Below are positions 6,653-12,666 of a stretch of DNA of 12,666 nt, in pieces; within the stretch, counting starts at the first letter, position 1; the number at the start of each line of letters is the position of its first letter. A program made the position numbers and the translations under genes. This DNA is from Gammaproteobacteria bacterium UBA3532 (lineage in GTDB: Bacteria; Pseudomonadota; Gammaproteobacteria; Enterobacterales; UBA3532). The stretch spans positions 922 to 13,587 of the forward strand of contig DFOV01000103.1 in assembly GCA_002376965.1 (NCBI GenBank), in the 5' to 3' direction. The notes under the pieces are model-generated. The model searched no databases. It had not been told where the DNA came from and saw only the letters and a list, made by a program, of their open reading frames with translations.

Positions 6653-7386
6653 TGAAAAAGGATTTTCTATTGAACAAGTGGTCACTATTCATCCAGCAGA
6701 TATTGCCTGCCACCTGCGTTTATTGCCGCAGCGGTCACAGCTCCAACTTTTTACTGTGTGAAACCTGCCTATCAACCCTTGAATTGGCACCTGCTCACTG
6801 CCGCCAATGTAACCGCCCTCTTTCAGCATTAAGCGATGACATATGCGGATACTGCCTGAATCACCAAACCTACGTTGATAAGCTGGTTTGCCCGTTTCGC
6901 TACGCTGGCGGTATCGAACACTTGATTAAGGCACTCAAGTTTCACAAAAAGGCCTATATCGCACACAACCTGGCTGAGCTGTTTCTTCACCACATAACCG
7001 AACAACAACTTAGTCCAACCCCAAGTTGCATCGTACCTGTGCCTATTCATTGGCGACGCCGATTGTCCCGAGGTTTTAATCAGACCGAACAGCTGTGCAG
7101 TGCATTAGCTAATATGCTAGCCATCGATTCGCTTTCGTTAGTTAAGCGCCAACACCACCGCCCTCCACAATCCCTGCTATCAGGCAAGGTCAGACATACC
7201 AATGTTGTGAATAATTTTCGCTATCATTCCAGCCACGTGCCGGAACACGTGGCTATTGTCGATGATGTTGTCACCACTGGCTCTACCGTCAATGAGATTG
7301 CGCGTGTTCTAAAAGCAGCCGGTGTGCTACAGGTCGATGTTTGGGCTATGTGCATGACCAGCCCCAATACTCTAGATCGTAAATAG
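6652..7386 (+). CDS. comF: ComF/GntX-like phosphoribosyltransferase-fold protein
   Basis: This is a ComF family protein, called GntX in enteric bacteria and linked to DNA uptake or use of DNA as nutrient in some species. Its biochemical role is not settled. The 244 residues begin with a double zinc-finger-like region (Cys22/25/36/39 and Cys50/53/65/68). A phosphoribosyltransferase domain follows, with FRYAGGIEHLIKALKFHKK, VPVPIHWRRRLSRGFNQTEQL, and the PRPP-binding loop VDDVVTTGST at about 203-212. The ATG at 6652 has no Shine-Dalgarno. A TTG at 6670 has AAGGA 7 bases upstream and would give a 238-residue protein, so the true start may be there. It is divergent from bioB; in E. coli the gntX gene neighbours bioH, so the link to biotin genes recurs. 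Confidence 0.9.
   Translation: MKKDFLLNKWSLFIQQILPATCVYCRSGHSSNFLLCETCLSTLELAPAHCRQCNRPLSALSDDICGYCLNHQTYVDKLVCPFRYAGGIEHLIKALKFHKKAYIAHNLAELFLHHITEQQLSPTPSCIVPVPIHWRRRLSRGFNQTEQLCSALANMLAIDSLSLVKRQHHRPPQSLLSGKVRHTNVVNNFRYHSSHVPEHVAIVDDVVTTGSTVNEIARVLKAAGVLQVDVWAMCMTSPNTLDRK
6655..6662 (+). promoter_or_regulatory. Strong Shine-Dalgarno inside the annotated comF 5' end
   Basis: AAAAAGGA at 6655-6662 is followed by a 7-base spacer and TTG at 6670. This spacing is ideal, while the ATG at 6652 has nothing similar upstream. It suggests the comF start may be the TTG, 18 bases downstream. Confidence 0.5.
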
Positions 7387-7429
7387 AGCTCTCTAGCTCG
7401 GAAATAGAGACTCTATCTTGGAAATAAAT
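7370..7429. repeat. Three tandem imperfect 19-bp units, two of them CTCTA-N9-TAGAG dyads
   Basis: Units start at 7370, 7391 and 7411, at intervals of 21 and 20 bp. Units 1 and 2 each read CTCTA-N9-TAGAG, with a related inner sequence (gatcgtaaa and gctcggaaa). Unit 3 keeps the left arm and centre (CTCTA, tcttggaaa) but has lost the right arm. The first unit overlaps the last codons and stop of comF. Two-turn spacing would put bound dimers on one face of DNA, so this looks like a cluster of operator sites for the downstream gene. RNA hairpins at the comF 3' end are the alternative; no T-run follows. Confidence 0.6.
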
Positions 7430-7463
7430 AGTTTTGGTAAATCTGTGTCGGGTGGCTATACTC

Positions 7464-7469
7464 TATAAT
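7464..7469 (+). promoter_or_regulatory. Predicted -10 for the GGDEF-EAL gene
   Basis: TATAAT is a perfect -10 hexamer 85 bp before the start codon at 7555. No recognisable -35 lies 16-18 bp upstream, and there is no extended -10 TG. The promoter may therefore rely on an activator, for which the repeat units centred near -56, -76 and -97 would be suitable sites. Confidence 0.5.
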
Positions 7470-7487
7470 TGGACAGGATCAGGGACG

Positions 7488-7510
7488 TATATTAGGAACT
7501 CCTTGATATA
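7488..7510. other. Interrupted dyad in the leader of the GGDEF-EAL gene
   Basis: TATAT and AGGA on the left pair with TCCT and ATATA on the right around a central AC, with one and two unpaired bases between the arm segments. It lies between the predicted transcription start and the start codon. It could form a leader hairpin or be an operator just downstream of the start site. Confidence 0.3.
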
Positions 7511-7554
7511 ACAATAATTTTATTCGGATACTAGGTAAACAATACGGCCTTTCT

Positions 7555-10077
7555 ATGACTGAAACGAAAAAAGCTCTCATCGTTTTTGATTCCCCCGAAA
7601 TGCGCCAAAAAGTGAGACGTGCGCTAACCCGCTCACTGGTCGGACACATTGTTGCTGCTGAATCAGGTGCTGAAGCCGTAAGTTTTTTAAATGCTGATGC
7701 TTTCGATATAGTGATCACCTCCATTGAACTGGATGATTTTGATGGTTGGCGGCTAACTCGACTGATAAGAACAGACGTATTTCCTACCTCATCAAGAACT
7801 CCCATTATTGGTATTGCCCACACTTGGTGTGAACGCATTGCCGAAACCACTGCCCGTGAATTTGGCATCAATTGCTTGCTGCCTGTCGATGAAGTGGATC
7901 TATTAGGCGAACATGTCGACACCCATATCAAAGCACCCGACAAAAAAGAATGCCCATTATCTGTATTGGTGATCGAAGACAACGCCGATCAGCGCCAACT
8001 CGCAAACCGGGTTTTACAAGAGCGATTCCAAGTAACATTAGCTCGTGATGGCTTGGAAGGCCTCGAAACCTGGCGTCAGGGGCAGTTTGACTTGGTATTA
8101 CTTGATGTGATGCTCCCTGAATTGAGTGGAGAGCAGGTTCTTGAAAACATCATGAAAGAAAACCCCAAGCAAAGCGTCGTCATGATGACAGCCCATGGCG
8201 GAGCCAAGCTTGCTGGTGGTTTGTTGCTGAAAGGTGCCGTCGACTATATCAGTAAACCCTTTACGCCGCGTCAGCTTCGGCATGTTTGTGATATTGCCTC
8301 TCGGCGTGAAGATTACATAGTCAGCAATGCCCAGTTCGCCAAACGCGTAAACGACTTGCAGGCCAGTAAACTGGCATTTGAAAAAGCCAGCATGGCTCAC
8401 CAACACCTATTGGATAGCTTGCAAACCATTGTCGTTGAGTTGGATTTAAAGGGAAACATCCTGTTTCTCAATCAAGCCTGGCAAAAAGCAACGGGGTACT
8501 CGGTAAAAGATACCTATTTTCAGTCGCTATCTAGCCTTGTCCCTGATACTGAAGTAGAAATGCGTGATCAGCTTAATGGCGTAATCGACTCTTTCGCTTC
8601 GGGTGACGTTAATCAAGCCGATCTCGAAATTCAGTTACTAACCAAAAATAACGAACAGTTGTGGACCCACCTGCATCTCTCGCGTCATATGAATGGGATC
8701 CATGGTCAAACTATTTCTGGCTGGATGCATAATATTACGGCTGAGAAGCATGCCAAGCTCGAGCTGGAATATGTCAGCATTCACGATAAGCTGACGGGTC
8801 TATTTAACCGCTCTTATTTCGACATTAAGCTGAAAGAAATTGCCAACAATGTTCGCGAAGAATCCCAAACATACAGTTTGCTCTTTATCGATCTCGATCA
8901 ATTTAAAGTATTGAATGAAAGTGCTGGCCACCACCATGGAGACATAGTTTTACAACATGCCAGCCAATTGCTAAGCAACCGATTGCGGAATACCGACTGG
9001 CTTTTCCGTCTGGGTAGCGATGAATTTGCCGTCATTCTATCTCATGCGAACACCAGCCATGCCAAAGAAATCGCCGAAGACTTACAGAAGCTCATTGAGC
9101 ACAAACTCACTTATACCTTAAATAATGAAACCTACGAGTTTAGCTGCAGCATTGGGATTACCGAGATCAATGGTAAAACAGACCCACCTTCTGACTATCT
9201 GGTTCAGGCCGATCAAGCATTGTACGTAGCGAAAAAGCGTGGACGCCATCAAATCCACATTTATAATCCAGCGGATACAGACAGTATCGAGCTCAAAGAA
9301 AACCTCGATTGGGTCAGCCGAATCAAAGCAGCCATCAATGACGACAATATGCTGCTCTACTATCAACCTATTTATCAATCCGACAGTGAATCGGTGGAGT
9401 ATTATGAGGCGTTGGTACGCTATCGCCAAAAAGATGGCTCTATTGTCGCACCTGGGCTTTTTCTTCCCGCCTTGGAGAGCGCTGGCGAAATCGCATTGCT
9501 AGACTCGTGGGTGATACGCAAGGCCATTGAAACCATCAGCGTTTATCCTCAACTAGGACGAATCGGCATCAACCTGTCGGCATTTGCCTTTGAAGATGAA
9601 GGCCTGCTACCAGAAATCACCAGAGCGCTTGAGCATTATCATGTCTCGCCAAGAAAAGTCGTTTTTGAGCTGACAGAAAGCGCCAGCCTGGATAACTTAA
9701 CGGTGACACGTACCATTATCGAACAAATGCATAAGTTAGGCTGTCGCTTTGCTGTCGATGACTTTGGAAGCGGCTTCAGCACATTTAACTACCTAAAAAA
9801 CCTGCCTGCAGACTATGTAAAGGTCGATGGTGCGTTTATTAAAAATCTGGCCAATGATCCGGTCGATCAAGCCTTGGTTAAATCGATAAGCGAAATAGGT
9901 AAAGCTTTGGGCAAGAAAACGATTGCCGAGTTTGTAGAAAATCAACAAATTCTCAATATGCTTAAAACGATGGGTATAAATTGCGCTCAAGGGTTCTACC
10001 TGGGTCGACCAGCGCCGATTCAGGATGTGATACGCGAGATCGATGCCCGCAACGCGCTTACCAAAGTCAGTAAATAA
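7555..10077 (+). CDS. Response regulator with two receivers, PAS, GGDEF and EAL domains (cyclic-di-GMP turnover)
   Basis: This 840-residue cytoplasmic protein probably makes and/or degrades cyclic-di-GMP. Receiver 1 (about 5-125) is degenerate: the phospho-acceptor position is Ser56 (DIVITSIEL) and the acidic pocket is incomplete. Receiver 2 (about 135-250) is canonical, with Glu141/Asp142, Asp184 (LLDVMLP), Thr212 and Lys234 (SKPF). A PAS-like region spans about 285-400. The GGDEF domain (about 405-570) has GSDEF at 487-491 in place of GGDEF but keeps an I-site RNTD at 478-481, five residues before it. The EAL domain (about 585-830) has EALVR at 618, Asn673, ELTES at 705, DDFGSG at 735, Lys756, AEFVE at 791 and QGFYLG at 812, so it looks catalytically complete. 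The Shine-Dalgarno before ATG 7555 is weak. It is convergent with a kinase gene lacking its own receiver, its likely partner. Confidence 0.92.
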   Translation: MTETKKALIVFDSPEMRQKVRRALTRSLVGHIVAAESGAEAVSFLNADAFDIVITSIELDDFDGWRLTRLIRTDVFPTSSRTPIIGIAHTWCERIAETTAREFGINCLLPVDEVDLLGEHVDTHIKAPDKKECPLSVLVIEDNADQRQLANRVLQERFQVTLARDGLEGLETWRQGQFDLVLLDVMLPELSGEQVLENIMKENPKQSVVMMTAHGGAKLAGGLLLKGAVDYISKPFTPRQLRHVCDIASRREDYIVSNAQFAKRVNDLQASKLAFEKASMAHQHLLDSLQTIVVELDLKGNILFLNQAWQKATGYSVKDTYFQSLSSLVPDTEVEMRDQLNGVIDSFASGDVNQADLEIQLLTKNNEQLWTHLHLSRHMNGIHGQTISGWMHNITAEKHAKLELEYVSIHDKLTGLFNRSYFDIKLKEIANNVREESQTYSLLFIDLDQFKVLNESAGHHHGDIVLQHASQLLSNRLRNTDWLFRLGSDEFAVILSHANTSHAKEIAEDLQKLIEHKLTYTLNNETYEFSCSIGITEINGKTDPPSDYLVQADQALYVAKKRGRHQIHIYNPADTDSIELKENLDWVSRIKAAINDDNMLLYYQPIYQSDSESVEYYEALVRYRQKDGSIVAPGLFLPALESAGEIALLDSWVIRKAIETISVYPQLGRIGINLSAFAFEDEGLLPEITRALEHYHVSPRKVVFELTESASLDNLTVTRTIIEQMHKLGCRFAVDDFGSGFSTFNYLKNLPADYVKVDGAFIKNLANDPVDQALVKSISEIGKALGKKTIAEFVENQQILNMLKTMGINCAQGFYLGRPAPIQDVIREIDARNALTKVSK

Positions 10078-10084
10078 GCTAATA

Positions 10085-11626
10085 TCAGGTGCGAGAGCGT
10101 GGGAGTTTGACGATAAATGTCGCTCCCTGGCCTAATTCACTCTCTACACCTATGTCACCGCCCATCAGTTTGCAAAAGTGTTGACAGATGGCCAGTCCCA
10201 GTCCTGTTCCTTCATAACCACGATCAGTACCGTGATCAACCTGACTGAATTCATTAAATACTTCTTCCTGCTGGGCTTCCGATAAACCAATACCCGTATC
10301 AACCACGGCAACCATGATCCAGTTGTCATCAAAGCTAACCCCCAGGCTGATTTTGCCACCACTGGTAAACTTATTGGCATTACCTAACAGGTTGATAATC
10401 ACTTGAAGCAGCTTTTCGCGATCGACAAATGCACACAGGTAGTCATCAGGATAGCGCGTACTCATCTCATTGTTATTTTTGTCCAAAATAGGTGTGATAG
10501 TATCTACGGCTTCCCTCAATAAAGGCTGCAATTCATAATCATCCAGCTTAACTTCCATTTTACCCGCTTCGACTTTGGCCAAATCCAGCGTGTTATTTAT
10601 TAAGGCCAGCAATCGCTCAGCATTGCGAATTACGGTATCCAAATCGTTGATGTAATTATCCAGTCCCTCCAGTTCCAGTTCTTCCTTAACAACCTCGGTA
10701 TATCCAATGATCGACTGAAGTGGTGTGCGCAGTTCATGACTCACATTCGCCAAAAATGCCGACTTATGCCGATTGGCAATCAAGGCTGCGTCTCGCGCCT
10801 GTTCCAAGTCTTTGGTTCGCATGGTAACTTCATGCTCCAAATGATCTTTATGTCGGCGCAGCATATCGTCCCGCACTTTCAATGCATCCATCATCTGGTT
10901 AAAAGTATGCGCAATGACGCGTATTTCCAAAGGACCATTGCTATCCGCCTTGCGATACTCCCCTTCTTCTTCTACCTGAATCATTACCTTTGCTAGTGCC
11001 GACATCGGTCTCACCAAGCGGTTTACCCCAAAATTCACCAATCCAGCCAGTACCAGCGCAATGACAAAAGCAACGCCCATATTATTCAGCAAGACTTCAC
11101 GCTGAGTTTGCTGCAACAGCGCGTTGGTGACAAAAACGACAGCAATACCTAACTCTTCGACAGTGTTTTCACCAATGCCAAAAGGATCGTCCTGCCCTAA
11201 GCCATCATCACTCAAGATCCGGGCGTAAAATATCCAACCATTATCCAGGGATATAGGTTCAGAATTATCAGTCAATGAAAGTGATTCAACATTGATAGCC
11301 GCAGGGAACGAACCTTTCTGATGAACGGTTCCTAACTCGTGGCTAACAATGGCTGCTGCATCAACGCCAGGAAACTTGAGCGTGTGCTCGATTGGTAAGC
11401 GAGCGTTTTCTACCGATTGATACAAAACGGCGAGCAGGCTTTGTTCAGCGAGGTTGTCAGTAATCAGCCTCGCTTGCTTCAACAAGACATCTTCCGAATG
11501 ACGGTTGACTAACCAGGTGGTTGTCAAAGTTCCTGCAATTGCCAAAGAAAATAAACCCAACGTCGCTACCACCAATAATTGATGACGAAAACTTAATCGA
11601 CGTTTATCAACAAAATCAGCTAGCAT
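10085..11626 (-). CDS. Membrane sensor histidine kinase (HAMP, HisKA, HATPase)
   Basis: This is an inner-membrane histidine kinase of 513 residues from the ATG at 11626. A longer reading from TTG at 11629 adds one residue and is less likely, because TGATG couples this ATG to the stop of the gene before it. Transmembrane 1 is at about 17-40, a periplasmic sensor of about 140 residues follows with no family I recognise, and transmembrane 2 is at about 184-205. Then come HAMP (VRPMSALAKV), a coiled coil (about 245-290), and HisKA with phospho-acceptor His297 in SHELRTPLQS. The ATPase domain has NLLGNANKFT near 412-421, DTGIGL from 443 and GTGLGL at 473-478. There is no receiver domain of its own. 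Its stop is only 7 bp from that of the GGDEF-EAL gene. The partner binding protein is encoded directly upstream. Confidence 0.93.
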   Translation of the reverse strand: MLADFVDKRRLSFRHQLLVVATLGLFSLAIAGTLTTTWLVNRHSEDVLLKQARLITDNLAEQSLLAVLYQSVENARLPIEHTLKFPGVDAAAIVSHELGTVHQKGSFPAAINVESLSLTDNSEPISLDNGWIFYARILSDDGLGQDDPFGIGENTVEELGIAVVFVTNALLQQTQREVLLNNMGVAFVIALVLAGLVNFGVNRLVRPMSALAKVMIQVEEEGEYRKADSNGPLEIRVIAHTFNQMMDALKVRDDMLRRHKDHLEHEVTMRTKDLEQARDAALIANRHKSAFLANVSHELRTPLQSIIGYTEVVKEELELEGLDNYINDLDTVIRNAERLLALINNTLDLAKVEAGKMEVKLDDYELQPLLREAVDTITPILDKNNNEMSTRYPDDYLCAFVDREKLLQVIINLLGNANKFTSGGKISLGVSFDDNWIMVAVVDTGIGLSEAQQEEVFNEFSQVDHGTDRGYEGTGLGLAICQHFCKLMGGDIGVESELGQGATFIVKLPRSRT

Positions 11627-12546
11627 CAACGAGCACTCGGATATTCAATTTCAACTTGCTCTTGGAAGGGTTCATTAAAAATAATGCCAAGGTGGCGAGC
11701 GGTTCGTGTGTTTATTGCAAAGCGGGCTTGTTTAGAATGACTCCTTACAGATCCGCTGTGTCGCTCAAGCGCCAGCTGGGCTAGTTGCAAACCCATCGCC
11801 TGATTATCAGGAAAAATGGACATCAGCAACCCTCGCTTAACGTGTCCAACCACCGACGAAGCCACAGCTAAATTCTTATCCCAAGACTCTTTAAGCAAAT
11901 ATGGAATAACGACTTTGTTATTGACGACACTGGAGTCCAATGGAAGCCATAATACAGACTCTTCCAGGTTTTCTTGATCAAAGATTGTTTTGTAGTGATC
12001 CATGGCCTCACGCAATGAAGAAGCTTCAAACCCAACAACCTCAATTTTCATGTCATCCGCAACTGACTTAGCCAGGATAATCCAATCAAGGTAGCGCTTA
12101 GGGTTATAAACCACATACAACCGCTTGTATGCCTTATTGGTGTTTTTCAGGGCGTGAAATAAGTTGGCAGGGTCAATATTCAGGCTCACGCCTGAACGCG
12201 AAGGCGGGATATTACGTACGGCCCCAAATACCAGCGGAATATCCTTGGGGAACTGATCGTTATGCCGGTATCCAGTACTACCTAAAGCGATAATAGCTGA
12301 CGGCTTTTTATTGGAAAACCACTCTCCAACACTTTGTGATTCTTTATCTTTTACCTTTAACAAGCTCAGTTCAGCTGAGCCACTACCAATCCCTTCAATG
12401 ATGGTTTCGAAAACCTGGCTGTAAGGCTGTTCCAAATCAGGATATACCACTACGATCTGTTCGGATGCATAGCAACGAAGTGCTATAAATACTAAGCACA
12501 AAAATAGCCCTGTTCGTTGTAACAGCTTTATCAAATATGGCTCCAA
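11626..12546 (-). CDS. Periplasmic substrate-binding protein (ABC_sub_bind family), probable ligand sensor for the adjacent kinase
   Basis: This 306-residue protein has an N-terminal signal peptide (hydrophobic from about 13 to 23, likely cut after CYA near 27); the cysteines there do not form a lipobox. The body resembles the ABC_sub_bind family: IPLVFGAVRNI, GVSLNIDP, KRLYVVYNPKR, LREAMDHY, LWLPLDSSVV, AVASSVVGHVKRGLLMSIFPDNQAMGLQ, and ARHLGIIFNEP. The start is TTG at 12546 with AAGGG five bases before it. The codon just upstream is an in-frame stop, so no earlier start is possible. No permease or ATPase gene is adjacent, while a kinase gene overlaps its end as TGATG. A sensory role is therefore more likely than transport. 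Ligand unknown; family members bind varied small molecules, amino acids among them. Confidence 0.85.
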   Translation of the reverse strand: MEPYLIKLLQRTGLFLCLVFIALRCYASEQIVVVYPDLEQPYSQVFETIIEGIGSGSAELSLLKVKDKESQSVGEWFSNKKPSAIIALGSTGYRHNDQFPKDIPLVFGAVRNIPPSRSGVSLNIDPANLFHALKNTNKAYKRLYVVYNPKRYLDWIILAKSVADDMKIEVVGFEASSLREAMDHYKTIFDQENLEESVLWLPLDSSVVNNKVVIPYLLKESWDKNLAVASSVVGHVKRGLLMSIFPDNQAMGLQLAQLALERHSGSVRSHSKQARFAINTRTARHLGIIFNEPFQEQVEIEYPSAR

Positions 12547-12666
12547 TCATTCCCTTCAAGTTTGTTCAAACATGAAATGCGCAGGCAGCAGCTTTCCATC
12601 AATAACTTTTTATAAGTTTAGCCTATAAACCATGCATTTAAAGCCATCTATACCCAAACGACTTCA
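12547..12666 (-). promoter_or_regulatory. Upstream region of the binding protein-kinase pair
   Basis: This 120-bp stretch has no gene I can support. It holds AAGGG at 12552-12556, the Shine-Dalgarno for the TTG start at 12546, and a small dyad GTTTG-N2-CAAAC at 12560-12571 just before it. A second dyad, TTTATA-N9-TATAAA, is at 12609-12629. The minus-strand TATAAA at 12614-12609 could be a -10, but no good -35 is seen. The true promoter may lie here or beyond the right edge. Confidence 0.4.

Noticed and set aside
7503..7517. TTGATATAACAATAA as an FNR-like site upstream of the GGDEF-EAL gene.
   Set aside because: Only the left half-site matches; the right half is not ATCAA at the required spacing.
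7479..7982. Minus-strand 167-codon frame at the start of the GGDEF-EAL gene.
   Set aside because: It opposes a well-supported receiver domain, has no recognisable motif, and is Ser/Thr-rich as expected from antisense translation.
12630..12642. ATGCATTTAA near the right edge matches the sequence at 1841-1850 in the nap upstream region.
   Set aside because: The shared core is a short AT-rich word with no second copy at the right edge, so a shared regulator is not supported.

Overview
The window looks like chromosome of a facultatively anaerobic gammaproteobacterium, probably an environmental or marine one. The reasons are a periplasmic nitrate reductase (nap) operon in the order E-F-D-A, a five-gene biotin operon in the order bioB-F-H-C-D with a ComF/GntX-type gene beside it, and a membrane sensor cluster linked to cyclic-di-GMP. 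I cannot assign a genus. No tRNA, rRNA, insertion sequence, integrase or CRISPR array was seen. Genes are intact apart from napA, which runs off the left edge.

Bases 1-1725 (minus strand) hold napE, napF, napD and the first 234 codons of napA. Upstream of napE, at 1726-1934, lies a perfect FNR/ANR-type palindrome with a reasonably placed -10 element, so the operon is probably induced by low oxygen. The same gap holds an extended dyad just downstream of bioD.

Bases 1935-6545 (minus strand) hold bioB, bioF, bioH, bioC and bioD, read from right to left. Together they encode pimeloyl-ACP priming (BioC, BioH) and ring assembly (BioF, BioD, BioB). There is no separate bioA in the window. The genes are very tight: bioF/bioH abut as TAAATG, and bioH/bioC and bioC/bioD each overlap as ATGA. 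The promoter region at 6546-6652 lies back to back with comF. It shows no canonical BirA operator but has a 7-bp inverted repeat over the predicted -10.

Bases 6652-7386 (plus strand) hold comF/gntX-like. At 7370-7429, overlapping its end, are three imperfect tandem 19-bp units, two of them dyads of the form CTCTA-N9-TAGAG. They are spaced about two helical turns apart and lie just upstream of a consensus TATAAT.

Bases 7555-12546 hold a probable signalling module. On the plus strand is an 840-residue protein with two receivers, a PAS domain, GGDEF and EAL. Convergent to it, with only 7 bp between the stop codons, is a minus-strand pair: a periplasmic substrate-binding protein of the ABC_sub_bind type, and a membrane histidine kinase whose start overlaps it as TGATG. 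There are no ABC permease or ATPase genes. My inference is that the binding protein senses a ligand for the kinase, which phosphorylates the second receiver of the GGDEF-EAL protein and so adjusts cyclic-di-GMP. This module and the tandem dyads upstream of its response gene are the most interesting content here.
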